Shown here in pieces: positions 1-6,648 of a stretch of 24,174 bases of DNA (within the stretch, counting starts at the first letter, position 1; each line of letters opens with the position of its first letter). This DNA comes from CAWHOW01 sp050013795. Lineage in GTDB: Bacteria > Bacteroidota > Bacteroidia > Bacteroidales > CG2-30-32-10. The position numbers were made by a program, and so were the translations under genes. The DNA is taken from the NCBI GenBank assembly GCA_050013795.1, contig JBEKEO010000025.1:1-24174 (forward strand). Direction: 5' to 3'. Below the pieces are notes generated by a model. It made no database searches, was not told the origin of the DNA, and was given only the letters and a program-made list of their open reading frames with translations.

Positions 1-723
1 ATCATTGTATATTGCAGCGCCTCCATCTCCTGTGCCATAAGCAGCCCAACCGGCGTAATTAGGAAGCAAACCATAGTTGCCACCGATAGCGCCACCTGAA
101 ACTGTAAGTTTATATCCAGGGCTTGTTGTTCCAATGCCCACATTGCCCGCAAATATTGCACCTCCTGCAGGGCCTCCTGTTCCTCCATATCCACCTGAAA
201 AACTACCATTTGTTGCAATGGTGCCTGAATTTGCCCAAATGCTTGCATTATTATAGGTTCTTAACCATGTGCCATCCTGACAATACCAACCGGGGCCATA
301 AGATTGCCAATAGATGCCATTAGTGCCCGAAACCCTGAACCAACCGCCATTAGCGTAAATATCACCATCAGCTTCTAATAAATATGCAGGAGTGGTAGTT
401 CCAATTCCCACGCTGCCGCCACCTGAAGGAACAATTATTGCATAGTTGTTTGTAGCATTAGTTGCTTGAAAAAAACCTGCATAATGAGTGGTTGCCGTTC
501 CATTTACTATTGACTGAAGCCCGTAAATAGTGCCGGCAGTGCCGGGATGATTTATATATAAACCTATAGTGCCTGTCGCAGCTCCGGCCGGCTGAATCAC
601 CTCAAGCATACTGTTTGAGGAGTTGGCCGCTCCTGTGGTATTTATGGATATGTTTTGGGAAAACCCAATTATGCTAATTAATGAACTAGCAAAAATACCG
701 ATGATAAGAATATATTTTTTCAT
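1..723 (-). CDS. Tail-fibre-like / VGIGTT-repeat surface protein, 3' end outside window
   Basis: The reading frame stays open from the ATG at 723 to the window edge, giving the first 241 residues. Residues 1-23 form a signal peptide: MKKY, a hydrophobic stretch, then a likely cleavage near FSQ. The rest is rich in Gly, Ser, Thr and Asn. It carries two copies of a VGIGTTxP motif (residues 105-111 and 195-202), each followed by a short beta-like segment (AYLLEADGD, GYKLTVSGG). In Bacteroidota and phages this motif marks tail-fibre-domain proteins that often end in an S74/endosialidase chaperone domain; that end is not visible here. Residues about 128-160 (GWFRVSG, YGPGWYCQDGTWLRTYNN) resemble the conserved segment of shufflon/PilV-type tip adhesins. 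The gene lies 71 bp downstream of the T9SS cargo gene at 795-2153 on the same strand. A secreted or surface trimeric fibre is inferred; the partner is unknown. Confidence 0.75.
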   Translation of the reverse strand, partial: MKKYILIIGIFASSLISIIGFSQNISINTTGAANSSNSMLEVIQPAGAATGTIGLYINHPGTAGTIYGLQSIVNGTATTHYAGFFQATNATNNYAIIVPSGGGSVGIGTTTPAYLLEADGDIYANGGWFRVSGTNGIYWQSYGPGWYCQDGTWLRTYNNASIWANSGTIATNGSFSGGYGGTGGPAGGAIFAGNVGIGTTSPGYKLTVSGGAIGGNYGLLPNYAGWAAYGTGDGGAAIYND

Positions 724-794
724 ATTGTGTGTTGTTTATGATTCATTTTCTAATAACTCAAAACCTTAGTTCCCTTTAAAATTATTATGAACAC

Positions 795-2153
795 TTATTG
801 TTTGCTTTTAATTATTTTCCGGGTACAAGATACTCCCTGTTCGTTATTAAATGTTATCGGATAAATTCCCTCAGCAAAACCTGAAATATCTATAGTATAA
901 ACATTTTCCCCATTCAGTAATGTAAGTTGTTGTTCGATTATTTTCTGTCCTATGGTGTTATAAACGATAAGCTGCCCATTACTGTTTTCTAAACAATTTA
1001 TTTTAACAAACACTTCATTAACTGCAGGGTTAGGATATATAAGGGTAATGCCAGTATTCTCAGAATTAGCATCAGAACAACTTACTGTAACTGGATCAAA
1101 AGTTACAGACTGTCCGCTGAAATCCGTTTGTTTTAAGCGATAATATGATGTCCCCGGCAATGGATTATTATCGGTGTATGAATAGTAAAGCGTAGTATTG
1201 CTGTTGCCCGCGCCGGGAAGGGTAGTAAGCGTTACCCATGTTACGCCATCATTGCTGCGTTCTATTGTGAAATATTCATTATTGGTTTCGGAAGCAGTTG
1301 ACCAGTTTATAGTAACAACATCGTTATTGCATTTTGCATTAAAGCTAAGCAATTCTATAGGAAGAGGATTGGTGCTGCTGGTTAATATATAAGGCGAAAA
1401 CTCATTACAGATTGTTGAACCGGTAACAGTATAATCTGATCCTCCAACACTGCCGGGAGTACCTGTTGGAGTATAGCATGCAGTCGTGGTGCTGCAAATA
1501 CAACTGCTATTACCAGCATCCCAACACGTTCCATTCCAGTGCTGAATTAGTAAATTTGAAGTAATACTATTAGCATTTTCATTTGCCACACTACCCCGGT
1601 ATGAAAATGAAAGAAAAGCCGGGGATGTTGCCTGAACACACCAGAAACGATCAATTACATTAACATATCCGCCCCAGGTAGAAGCACTACTATTAAATGC
1701 CATTTCCAGGTTGCTAACAGCGGGAACCGAACCGCCATCAGTCGCTGCGGGAACCCCGATACCAGTCGACATATTGGCATTTGAATTATAATATGTAGAA
1801 GCAATCAGGTTGGAGGCACCTGCTGTATTATCTCTTGCAAAGGTGAAAGGGAGGTAATCGGAATTTGAATATCCAAAAGGAATTCGATAAGTTGTAGAAG
1901 TAGTGGTATTAAGCCACTCCACACAATTGTACTGTCCTTCTGAAATGATCCATCCATTAGCAGCGGAACCACCCGTAATTCCAGTGTTTGCCGGGTTGCC
2001 AATTACAAGATAAATTGGAGTAGCGGCTGAGCCACCGGAAGTATTTATATATGCTGTATGACTTGAAAACACAAGCCTTGCCTGGGCAAGAACAAAATCA
2101 TTCCTCAGAATGCTTGCAAATAAAAGGGTTAATATGAATAAATATTTTTTCAC
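795..2153 (-). CDS. Secreted protein with T9SS type A C-terminal sorting domain
   Basis: A 452-residue protein with a signal peptide (about 1-24, ending VLAQA), a beta-rich Gly/Ser/Thr/Asn-rich body with several cysteines, a fibronectin-like module around 265-360 (starts LPIELLSF, contains INWSTASE and YYRLKQTD), and a C-terminal domain at 369-452. That last domain has the hallmarks of T9SS cargo: YPNP at 373-376, a central VYNTIGQK strand, and a final GIY strand followed by a basic tail. By family knowledge, such proteins cross the outer membrane through the type IX secretion machinery, lose the tail, and are anchored or released. The body matches no enzyme I recognise, so adhesin or structural roles are possible. 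The gene is preceded by a good promoter (2206-2237) and a more distant one (2374-2404). The truncated gene at 1-723 follows on the same strand. Confidence 0.85.
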   Translation of the reverse strand: MKKYLFILTLLFASILRNDFVLAQARLVFSSHTAYINTSGGSAATPIYLVIGNPANTGITGGSAANGWIISEGQYNCVEWLNTTTSTTYRIPFGYSNSDYLPFTFARDNTAGASNLIASTYYNSNANMSTGIGVPAATDGGSVPAVSNLEMAFNSSASTWGGYVNVIDRFWCVQATSPAFLSFSYRGSVANENANSITSNLLIQHWNGTCWDAGNSSCICSTTTACYTPTGTPGSVGGSDYTVTGSTICNEFSPYILTSSTNPLPIELLSFNAKCNNDVVTINWSTASETNNEYFTIERSNDGVTWVTLTTLPGAGNSNTTLYYSYTDNNPLPGTSYYRLKQTDFSGQSVTFDPVTVSCSDANSENTGITLIYPNPAVNEVFVKINCLENSNGQLIVYNTIGQKIIEQQLTLLNGENVYTIDISGFAEGIYPITFNNEQGVSCTRKIIKSKQ

Positions 2154-2205
2154 CGTATTAATTTGCTTTTAATAACATTAATTAACTATATATAATATAA
2201 CACTA

Positions 2206-2237
2206 CAAAAATAAGGTATTTAAATGCATTTATCAAT
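2206..2237 (-). promoter_or_regulatory. Bacteroidota-type promoter for the 795-2153 gene
   Basis: On the minus strand, TATTTTTG (2206-2213) is an exact match to the -7 consensus TAnnTTTG. ATTG (2234-2237) lies 20 bp upstream as a -33 element. The predicted start of transcription, near 2199, gives a leader of about 45 nt. This is pattern matching only. Confidence 0.5.
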
Positions 2238-2373
2238 TCGGGAAAATACGTAATTTATTAATATTAAACCTGTTGTATCTACGAATTATTATTATCAATT
2301 TTTACTTAATTATTGGTCGTAAAAACAATGTATGCATATCATGTTTTGTCTATAAAAACCCAATAAACTGCAA

Positions 2374-2404
2374 CAAAGATATGGAAACATTCTATATTGT
2401 GCAA
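2374..2404 (-). promoter_or_regulatory. Second, distal Bacteroidota-type promoter on the minus strand
   Basis: TATCTTTG (2374-2381, minus strand) is an exact -7 box, and TTG (2402-2404) lies 20 bp upstream as the -33 element. It is at least as good as the proximal promoter. It would give the 795-2153 gene a leader of roughly 210 nt, or drive a small RNA in the 2154-2367 spacer. Confidence 0.45.
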
Positions 2405-2592
2405 GTAATATTTGTTATTTTTTAATATTGTTAATAAGATAATATTGCCCATTGTATCATAATGCTGATAATCAGATTATTCGTCAATTAATGTAAATTA
2501 TCTGAAATTAATTGTCAGATAACATTATAAGCAAATTTACTTATGCTTATTGACAGAATTATATATAATATTTAAGGAAGGATTTTCGAATA

Positions 2593-2631
2593 AAACAAAA
2601 AAGGGCACCACCTTAAAAAAAAATGATGCCC
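2593..2631 (-). terminator. Intrinsic terminator of tRNA-Gln
   Basis: Read on the minus strand, GGGCATCA (2624-2631) pairs with TGGTGCCC (2603-2610) in an 8-bp stem with one G-T pair. The loop is T-rich, and a T tract follows the stem (A tract at 2593-2602 on the plus strand). It starts 8 bp past the tRNA 3' end. Confidence 0.8.
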
Positions 2632-2638
2632 AGTCTTG

Positions 2639-2711
2639 TTGTCCTGTCAGGGTTCGAACCTGAACTCTTCTGAACCAAAATCAGACGTGTTGCCAATTAC
2701 ACTACAGGACA
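2639..2711 (-). tRNA. tRNA-Gln (anticodon TTG)
   Basis: A 73-nt cloverleaf reads completely on the minus strand. The acceptor stem is TGTCCTG/CAGGACA with discriminator A. The D stem is GTGT/ACAC, the anticodon stem TCTGA/TCAGA round loop TTTTGGT (anticodon TTG, glutamine), the variable loop AGAGT, and the T stem TCAGG/CCTGA round TTCGAAC. CCA is not encoded. The gene is a single transcription unit with its own promoter and terminator, divergent from the DUF2723 gene at 2869. Confidence 0.96.
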
Positions 2712-2728
2712 GATTGTATATTGAATTG

Positions 2729-2758
2729 CAAAAATAGTAAATTATTTTATCGGGCAAA
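2729..2758 (-). promoter_or_regulatory. Promoter of tRNA-Gln
   Basis: On the minus strand, TTTG (2755-2758) and TATTTTTG (2729-2736) are separated by 18 bp and match the Bacteroidota -33/-7 consensus. The -7 box ends 17 bp before the mature tRNA 5' end, leaving a short 5' leader to be trimmed by RNase P. Confidence 0.6.
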
Positions 2759-2839
2759 AATTATTTTCTCTTTGTCTGATGACTTTGATAAGGAAAAAGT
2801 GTTTAACATTATTTGGCTGTTGATTCAATTTTTTTTTAA

Positions 2840-2847
2840 TATCTTCG
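2840..2847 (+). promoter_or_regulatory. -7 element of the first DUF2723 gene
   Basis: TATCTTCG differs by one base from TAnnTTTG and ends 21 bp before the ATG at 2869. A possible -33 element is GTTG at 2819-2822, with a rather short 17-bp spacer. The second paralogue has the near-identical TATATTCG at almost the same distance from its start. Confidence 0.45.
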
Positions 2848-2868
2848 TCGCCTACAAAAATAATTATA

Positions 2869-5800
2869 ATGAAAAATTTCAAAACAATTAATACTGTAAT
2901 AGGTTGGCTGGTGGGCTTAACAGCTATCACCATCTTCTTTCTAACTTCAGAGCCAACGGCAAGTTTCTGGGATTGCGGAGAATTTATTTCCTGCTCATAC
3001 AAACTGGAAGTCGGGCATCCACCGGGCGCTCCTACTTTTTTATTGCTTGGCAGATTAATATCATTGTTATCGTTTGGTGATGTCCACATGGTTGCAAGGC
3101 TGATAAACTTCCTTTCGAATACTGTGAGCGGACTGGCAGTAATGTTTCTTTTCTGGATCATTACCTATTTTGCTAAAAAGTTCTATGCAAAAGATGGCGA
3201 AGAATTAACGAAGGGCAATATGTACGCTATACTTGGAAGCGGATTGGTAGGTGCAATGGCATTTACATTTTGCGATTCATTCTGGTTTTCGGCAGTCGAA
3301 GGCATTGTATGGGCTATGGCATCATTCTTTACATCAGCTATTTTCTGGTGTGCAACGAAATGGGACAGGGAAACAAACCAACGCGACAGTTACCACTGGA
3401 TCATTTTGATCGGATTACTGATAGGCTTATCTATAGGCGTTCATTTATTGAATTTACTGGCAATTCCCGCAATAGGCTTTTTGTATTACTTCAAATATTA
3501 CAAACCTTCATTTAAAGGGATAGTAATAGCCACAGTTGTATCTATGGGAATAACAGGAGCAATATTCAGCATTATTATTCCACAGGTAGTTGATTTATTT
3601 GCTAAAACAGAATTGTTGTTTGTTAACAGCTTTGGATTGCCATTTAATTCGGGAACATTATTTCTCGCACTTTTATTTGCTGCTTTAATTATCGGCGGAA
3701 TTTTATTTACCATAAAAGAAAATTTCAAACCCTTATATAAGAACATATTGCTTGCCCTGGCTGCGATATTCCTGTTATTAATATTGATTGGAAGCACAGG
3801 AGTAGGAAGTTTTATAATGAGGCTTATTATGGTTGGGCTTTTAATAACCCTGTTCTATTTTATCAGAAATAAAAAAGCTGTATTAAACACTCTGATACTT
3901 ACGTTTGCTTTTATGCTGATAGGTTATTCAACATACATGATACTGGTTATTCGTGCTAATGCGCAGACCCCACTGAACGAAAACTCTCCTAAAAATGCAA
4001 TAGCATTATTATCTTATCTTAACAGGGAACAGTATGGCGACTGGCCTGTGTTATACGGTCAATATTACAATGCTCCCGTTAACCCGCAAAACGAATGGAA
4101 AGACGGAAGCCCAATATATTCAAGGGATGAGAAAAAAGGAAAATATGTTATTGTTGACGAACGGAAGAAATCAGTACCTACTTATGATTCGCGTTTTTGC
4201 ACACTGTTTACAAGGATGTGGAGCAACGATGAAAGCCTTGGTCATGCCGAAGGTTATAAAAACTGGGGCGATATTAAGGGAACACCCATTACTGTTACAG
4301 ATCCGGAATCAGGAAAAACAGAAACTATTCAGAAACCAACTTTTGGAGAAAACCTGACATATTTTTTCAGATATCAGATTGGGCATATGTACCTGCGTTA
4401 TTTCATGTGGAATTTTGTAGGCAGGCAAAATGAAATACAGAATACCGACGGTAACCCGCTTGAAGGAAACTGGTACAGCGGTATCAGCGCTATTGATAAA
4501 ATGAATTGCGGTCCGCAGGAAGATCTGCCATATGATATGACTTCTAATAAAGGAATGCATTATTTCTTTTTCCTTCCTTTGATTCTTGGCTTTCTGGGAT
4601 TCTATTTCCAGTTGAATAAGCGTTCTACCGATACTTTGGTTGTGGCTACTTTCTTTCTTATGACAGGAATTGCCATTATTTTATTTCTCAATCAATATCC
4701 AAATCAGCCAAGGGAAAGGGATTATTCTTATTCCTGTTCTATGATGGCTTTCTGCATCTGGATAGGAATAGGCGTTCTTGGCATCTACGAACAGGTAAAG
4801 AAATATATTAGTCCTGTTTTAGCCGCTGTATTAACAACAGTTCTTTGCTTTGCCTGTGTTCCTTATGTTATGGGCAAGAACGGATGGGCAGGACATGACC
4901 GCTCGGGCAGATATACTATGAGAGATTTTGCTTCCGATTACCTGAATTCATGCGCTCCGAATGCGATCCTCTTTACCAATGGCGATAACGATACTTTCCC
5001 TTTATGGTATGCCCAGGAAGTGGAAGGAGTCCGCAGGGATGTGAGGGTTGTTAACCTCAGCCTGCTGAATACCGATTGGTACATCAATGCCATGAAACGC
5101 AAAGCTTACGAATCGGACCCTGTTCCTTTTTCAATGAACTGGAACCAGTATAAGGAAGGAACACGCGATTATGTTTATTTTGTCTCCGATACTTCTATCT
5201 GCAAACCTAATAAATTTTATAATCTGAAACAACTGATGGATTTTGTCGAGAGCGACGACCCACAAACAAAATTCCCTACTTCAAGAGGAAATGTGGAGTA
5301 TTTCCCGACAAAGAATCTGAGTATCCTTGTTGATAAGAATACTGTAATAAACAACGGTACAGTACCAAAAGAACTTAGGGATTCCATTGTTCCTTCTATT
5401 GACTGGACATGTAACAGGTACGGCGTTCAGAAAGCCGACCTGATGATTCTTGACCTTCTTGCAAACAATAACTGGAAACGCCCGGTATATTTTGCTTCAA
5501 CTTCAGGTACCAGCACTTATCTTGGACTTGACAAGTACCTTTGGCTTGAAGGGCTTGCATACAGGTTAATCCCGGTGAAGAACAATAACTCTTCAAAAGG
5601 AGAACCCGGATCGGTTAACACTGATGTAATGTACAACAATATGATGACCAAATTCAAATGGGGAAACATACAGGATACTACTTTGTACATTGATGAAACA
5701 GTATCGGGAATGGCATTGAGCCTTCGCATGAGCTTTACCCGTCTCGCCAATGCTTTGACAGAAAAGGGAGAAAAGGTTAAGGCGATACAGGTGCTTGATA

Positions 5801-6117
5801 AATGCCAACAAACTTTCCCCGAAAGAAATGTTATTTACAACTATTATGAATACATGGTTGGGGAAGCTTATTATTTTGCAGGCGCTATTGATAAGGCAAA
5901 TAAAATAATGAACCGATTGACTGACCTTTATGAGCAGGATTTGAGATATTATTTCACTTTTACAGGCTCAAAAGCTTCTCGGATTGATTATCACAAACAG
6001 CAGGCGCTGGGCATTATACAGCGCATAGCACAGGTTGCCCAATCGAACAAACAGGATGCTGTTGCTAAAAAAGCAAAAGAGATTTTCGATAAATATTATT
6101 CGATGTACTCTAAATAA
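2869..6117 (+). CDS. DUF2723 (GT-C type) polytopic membrane protein with C-terminal TPR-like region, copy 1
   Basis: A 1,082-residue protein. The DUF2723 domain is N-terminal: a first membrane segment (about 10-27), then a loop with ASFWDCGE and VGHPPGAP (D35, E38, H50), the sort of acidic loop that binds donor and metal in GT-C glycosyltransferases. Many membrane segments follow to about residue 370, with another group around 560-690. A soluble part begins SCAPNAILF and contains NGDNDTFPLWY (704-714). Residues about 950-1060 form TPR-like helices. The family includes eukaryotic TMEM260, a protein O-mannosyltransferase, so transfer of sugar from a lipid-linked donor to periplasmic proteins is a reasonable inference; donor and acceptor are unknown. 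The start is fixed by conserved alignment with the paralogue at 6649 and by the -7 box at 2840. A strong terminator follows at once. Confidence 0.88.
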   Translation: MKNFKTINTVIGWLVGLTAITIFFLTSEPTASFWDCGEFISCSYKLEVGHPPGAPTFLLLGRLISLLSFGDVHMVARLINFLSNTVSGLAVMFLFWIITYFAKKFYAKDGEELTKGNMYAILGSGLVGAMAFTFCDSFWFSAVEGIVWAMASFFTSAIFWCATKWDRETNQRDSYHWIILIGLLIGLSIGVHLLNLLAIPAIGFLYYFKYYKPSFKGIVIATVVSMGITGAIFSIIIPQVVDLFAKTELLFVNSFGLPFNSGTLFLALLFAALIIGGILFTIKENFKPLYKNILLALAAIFLLLILIGSTGVGSFIMRLIMVGLLITLFYFIRNKKAVLNTLILTFAFMLIGYSTYMILVIRANAQTPLNENSPKNAIALLSYLNREQYGDWPVLYGQYYNAPVNPQNEWKDGSPIYSRDEKKGKYVIVDERKKSVPTYDSRFCTLFTRMWSNDESLGHAEGYKNWGDIKGTPITVTDPESGKTETIQKPTFGENLTYFFRYQIGHMYLRYFMWNFVGRQNEIQNTDGNPLEGNWYSGISAIDKMNCGPQEDLPYDMTSNKGMHYFFFLPLILGFLGFYFQLNKRSTDTLVVATFFLMTGIAIILFLNQYPNQPRERDYSYSCSMMAFCIWIGIGVLGIYEQVKKYISPVLAAVLTTVLCFACVPYVMGKNGWAGHDRSGRYTMRDFASDYLNSCAPNAILFTNGDNDTFPLWYAQEVEGVRRDVRVVNLSLLNTDWYINAMKRKAYESDPVPFSMNWNQYKEGTRDYVYFVSDTSICKPNKFYNLKQLMDFVESDDPQTKFPTSRGNVEYFPTKNLSILVDKNTVINNGTVPKELRDSIVPSIDWTCNRYGVQKADLMILDLLANNNWKRPVYFASTSGTSTYLGLDKYLWLEGLAYRLIPVKNNNSSKGEPGSVNTDVMYNNMMTKFKWGNIQDTTLYIDETVSGMALSLRMSFTRLANALTEKGEKVKAIQVLDKCQQTFPERNVIYNYYEYMVGEAYYFAGAIDKANKIMNRLTDLYEQDLRYYFTFTGSKASRIDYHKQQALGIIQRIAQVAQSNKQDAVAKKAKEIFDKYYSMYSK

Positions 6118-6137
6118 AAAAAAGAAAGTTTCAATAT

Positions 6138-6168
6138 AAAAAAGCCGCATGAAAATGTGGCTTTTTTT
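6138..6168 (+). terminator. Intrinsic terminator after the first DUF2723 gene
   Basis: AGCCGCAT (6143-6150) and ATGTGGCT (6155-6162) form an 8-bp stem with one G-T pair and a GAAA loop. Six A precede the stem and seven T follow it, so it could work in both directions. It begins 20 bp after the stop codon. Confidence 0.9.
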
Positions 6169-6314
6169 GTGGTATTCTTAATTTGTTAACTCATTTCTTA
6201 CTAATTTTTAATGGCTAAAATAATTCAAAGTTCAACTGAGTATCTATTTGCTTGCGATAACATATAATTATTTGAAAGACAACATAAAATTTCCAGGATG
6301 TACCTTAGCATCCC

Positions 6315-6587
6315 CAAAGTGCGCTTTCGTATATCGAAAGCGCTCCCAGAAAGTTTGTGGCTATTCCTTCATTATACGAAGGAGCTCCCAGGTGTCGTGA
6401 AGGAGCTCCCAGATATCATGAAGGAGCTCCCAGGTGTCATGAAGGAGCTCTCAGATGTCATGAAGGAGCTCTCAGATGTCATGAAGGAGCTCCCAGGCGT
6501 CATGAAGGAGCTCCCAGGTGTTATGAAGGAGCTCCCGGAAAGTTTCTGTGAGTTCCTTCGTTTCACAAAGGAGCGTTTTCATTTCAC
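6315..6587. repeat. 21-bp tandem repeat array (about 13 units) with GGAGCTCC core
   Basis: Eight clear units begin GAAGGAGCTC at 6378, 6399, 6420, 6441, 6462, 6483, 6504 and 6525, with no indel. The consensus is GAAGGAGCTCCCAGGTGTCA plus T; each core holds the palindrome GGAGCTCC (GGAGCTCT in units 4 and 5, which are identical to each other). Degenerate flanking units keep the 21-bp register. The unit at 6336 (GAAAGCGCTCCCAGAAAG) closely resembles the last unit at 6525, and TTCCTTC-containing units follow both. Because 21 is a multiple of three, several frames stay open; a 101-codon frame at 6298-6603 encoding KELPGVM heptads exists but has no other sign of being a gene. The array ends directly at the terminator at 6588. 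Confidence 0.95.
6321..6343. repeat. Perfect 9-bp inverted repeat at the head of the 21-bp array
   Basis: GCGCTTTCG (6321-6329) and CGAAAGCGC (6335-6343) flank TATAT, giving a stable hairpin in RNA or a 23-bp dyad in DNA. It is not followed by a T run, so it is not a terminator. It sits in the degenerate left units of the tandem array. Confidence 0.85.
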
Positions 6588-6617
6588 AAAAGCGGAAATA
6601 TGATTTCCGCTTTTTTT
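6588..6617 (+). terminator. Intrinsic terminator between the 21-bp array and the second DUF2723 gene
   Basis: A perfect 12-bp stem: AAAAGCGGAAAT (6588-6599) pairs with ATTTCCGCTTTT (6603-6614) round a 3-nt loop, followed by T's to 6617. The first DUF2723 gene already has its own terminator at 6138, so this one should end some other transcript, most simply one crossing the repeat array. Confidence 0.88.
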
Positions 6618-6618
6618 A

Positions 6619-6626
6619 TATATTCG
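6619..6626 (+). promoter_or_regulatory. -7 element of the second DUF2723 gene
   Basis: TATATTCG, one base off TAnnTTTG, ends 22 bp before the ATG at 6649 and directly follows the terminator's T tract. No clear -33 element is seen, because the terminator stem occupies that position. Confidence 0.4.
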
Positions 6627-6648
6627 CACTTCAAATCAATAAAGCAGA

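Larger units (their letters stand above)
2154..2592. other. AT-rich intergenic spacer without a gene
   Basis: This 439-bp stretch has no credible coding frame. Besides the two minus-strand promoters it holds small AT-rich inverted repeats: ATAATC/GATTAT at 2468-2480, and two interleaved perfect 8-bp pairs (2485-2492 with 2507-2514; 2498-2505 with 2515-2522). No RNA gene was recognised in it. Confidence 0.6.

Noticed and set aside
1..723. Prophage, suggested by the tail-fibre-like protein
   Set aside because: It has a signal peptide and sits beside a T9SS cargo gene; no other phage gene is seen, and such proteins are common on Bacteroidota chromosomes.
2485..2522. H-type RNA pseudoknot
   Set aside because: The order a-b-a'-b' fits, but there is no nucleotide between a' and b' to cross an 8-bp stem, so both stems could not form together.
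2742..3161. Antisense open frames over the DUF2723 genes and other large genes
   Set aside because: They mirror conserved coding sequence, appear at equivalent places in both paralogues, and have no family features or promoters.
6298..6603. 101-codon open frame (KELPGVM heptads) and other open frames across the 21-bp array
   Set aside because: A 21-bp period without stops keeps several frames open automatically on both strands. Changes between units include replacements as readily as silent ones, there is no good promoter or start context, and the stop lies in the terminator hairpin.
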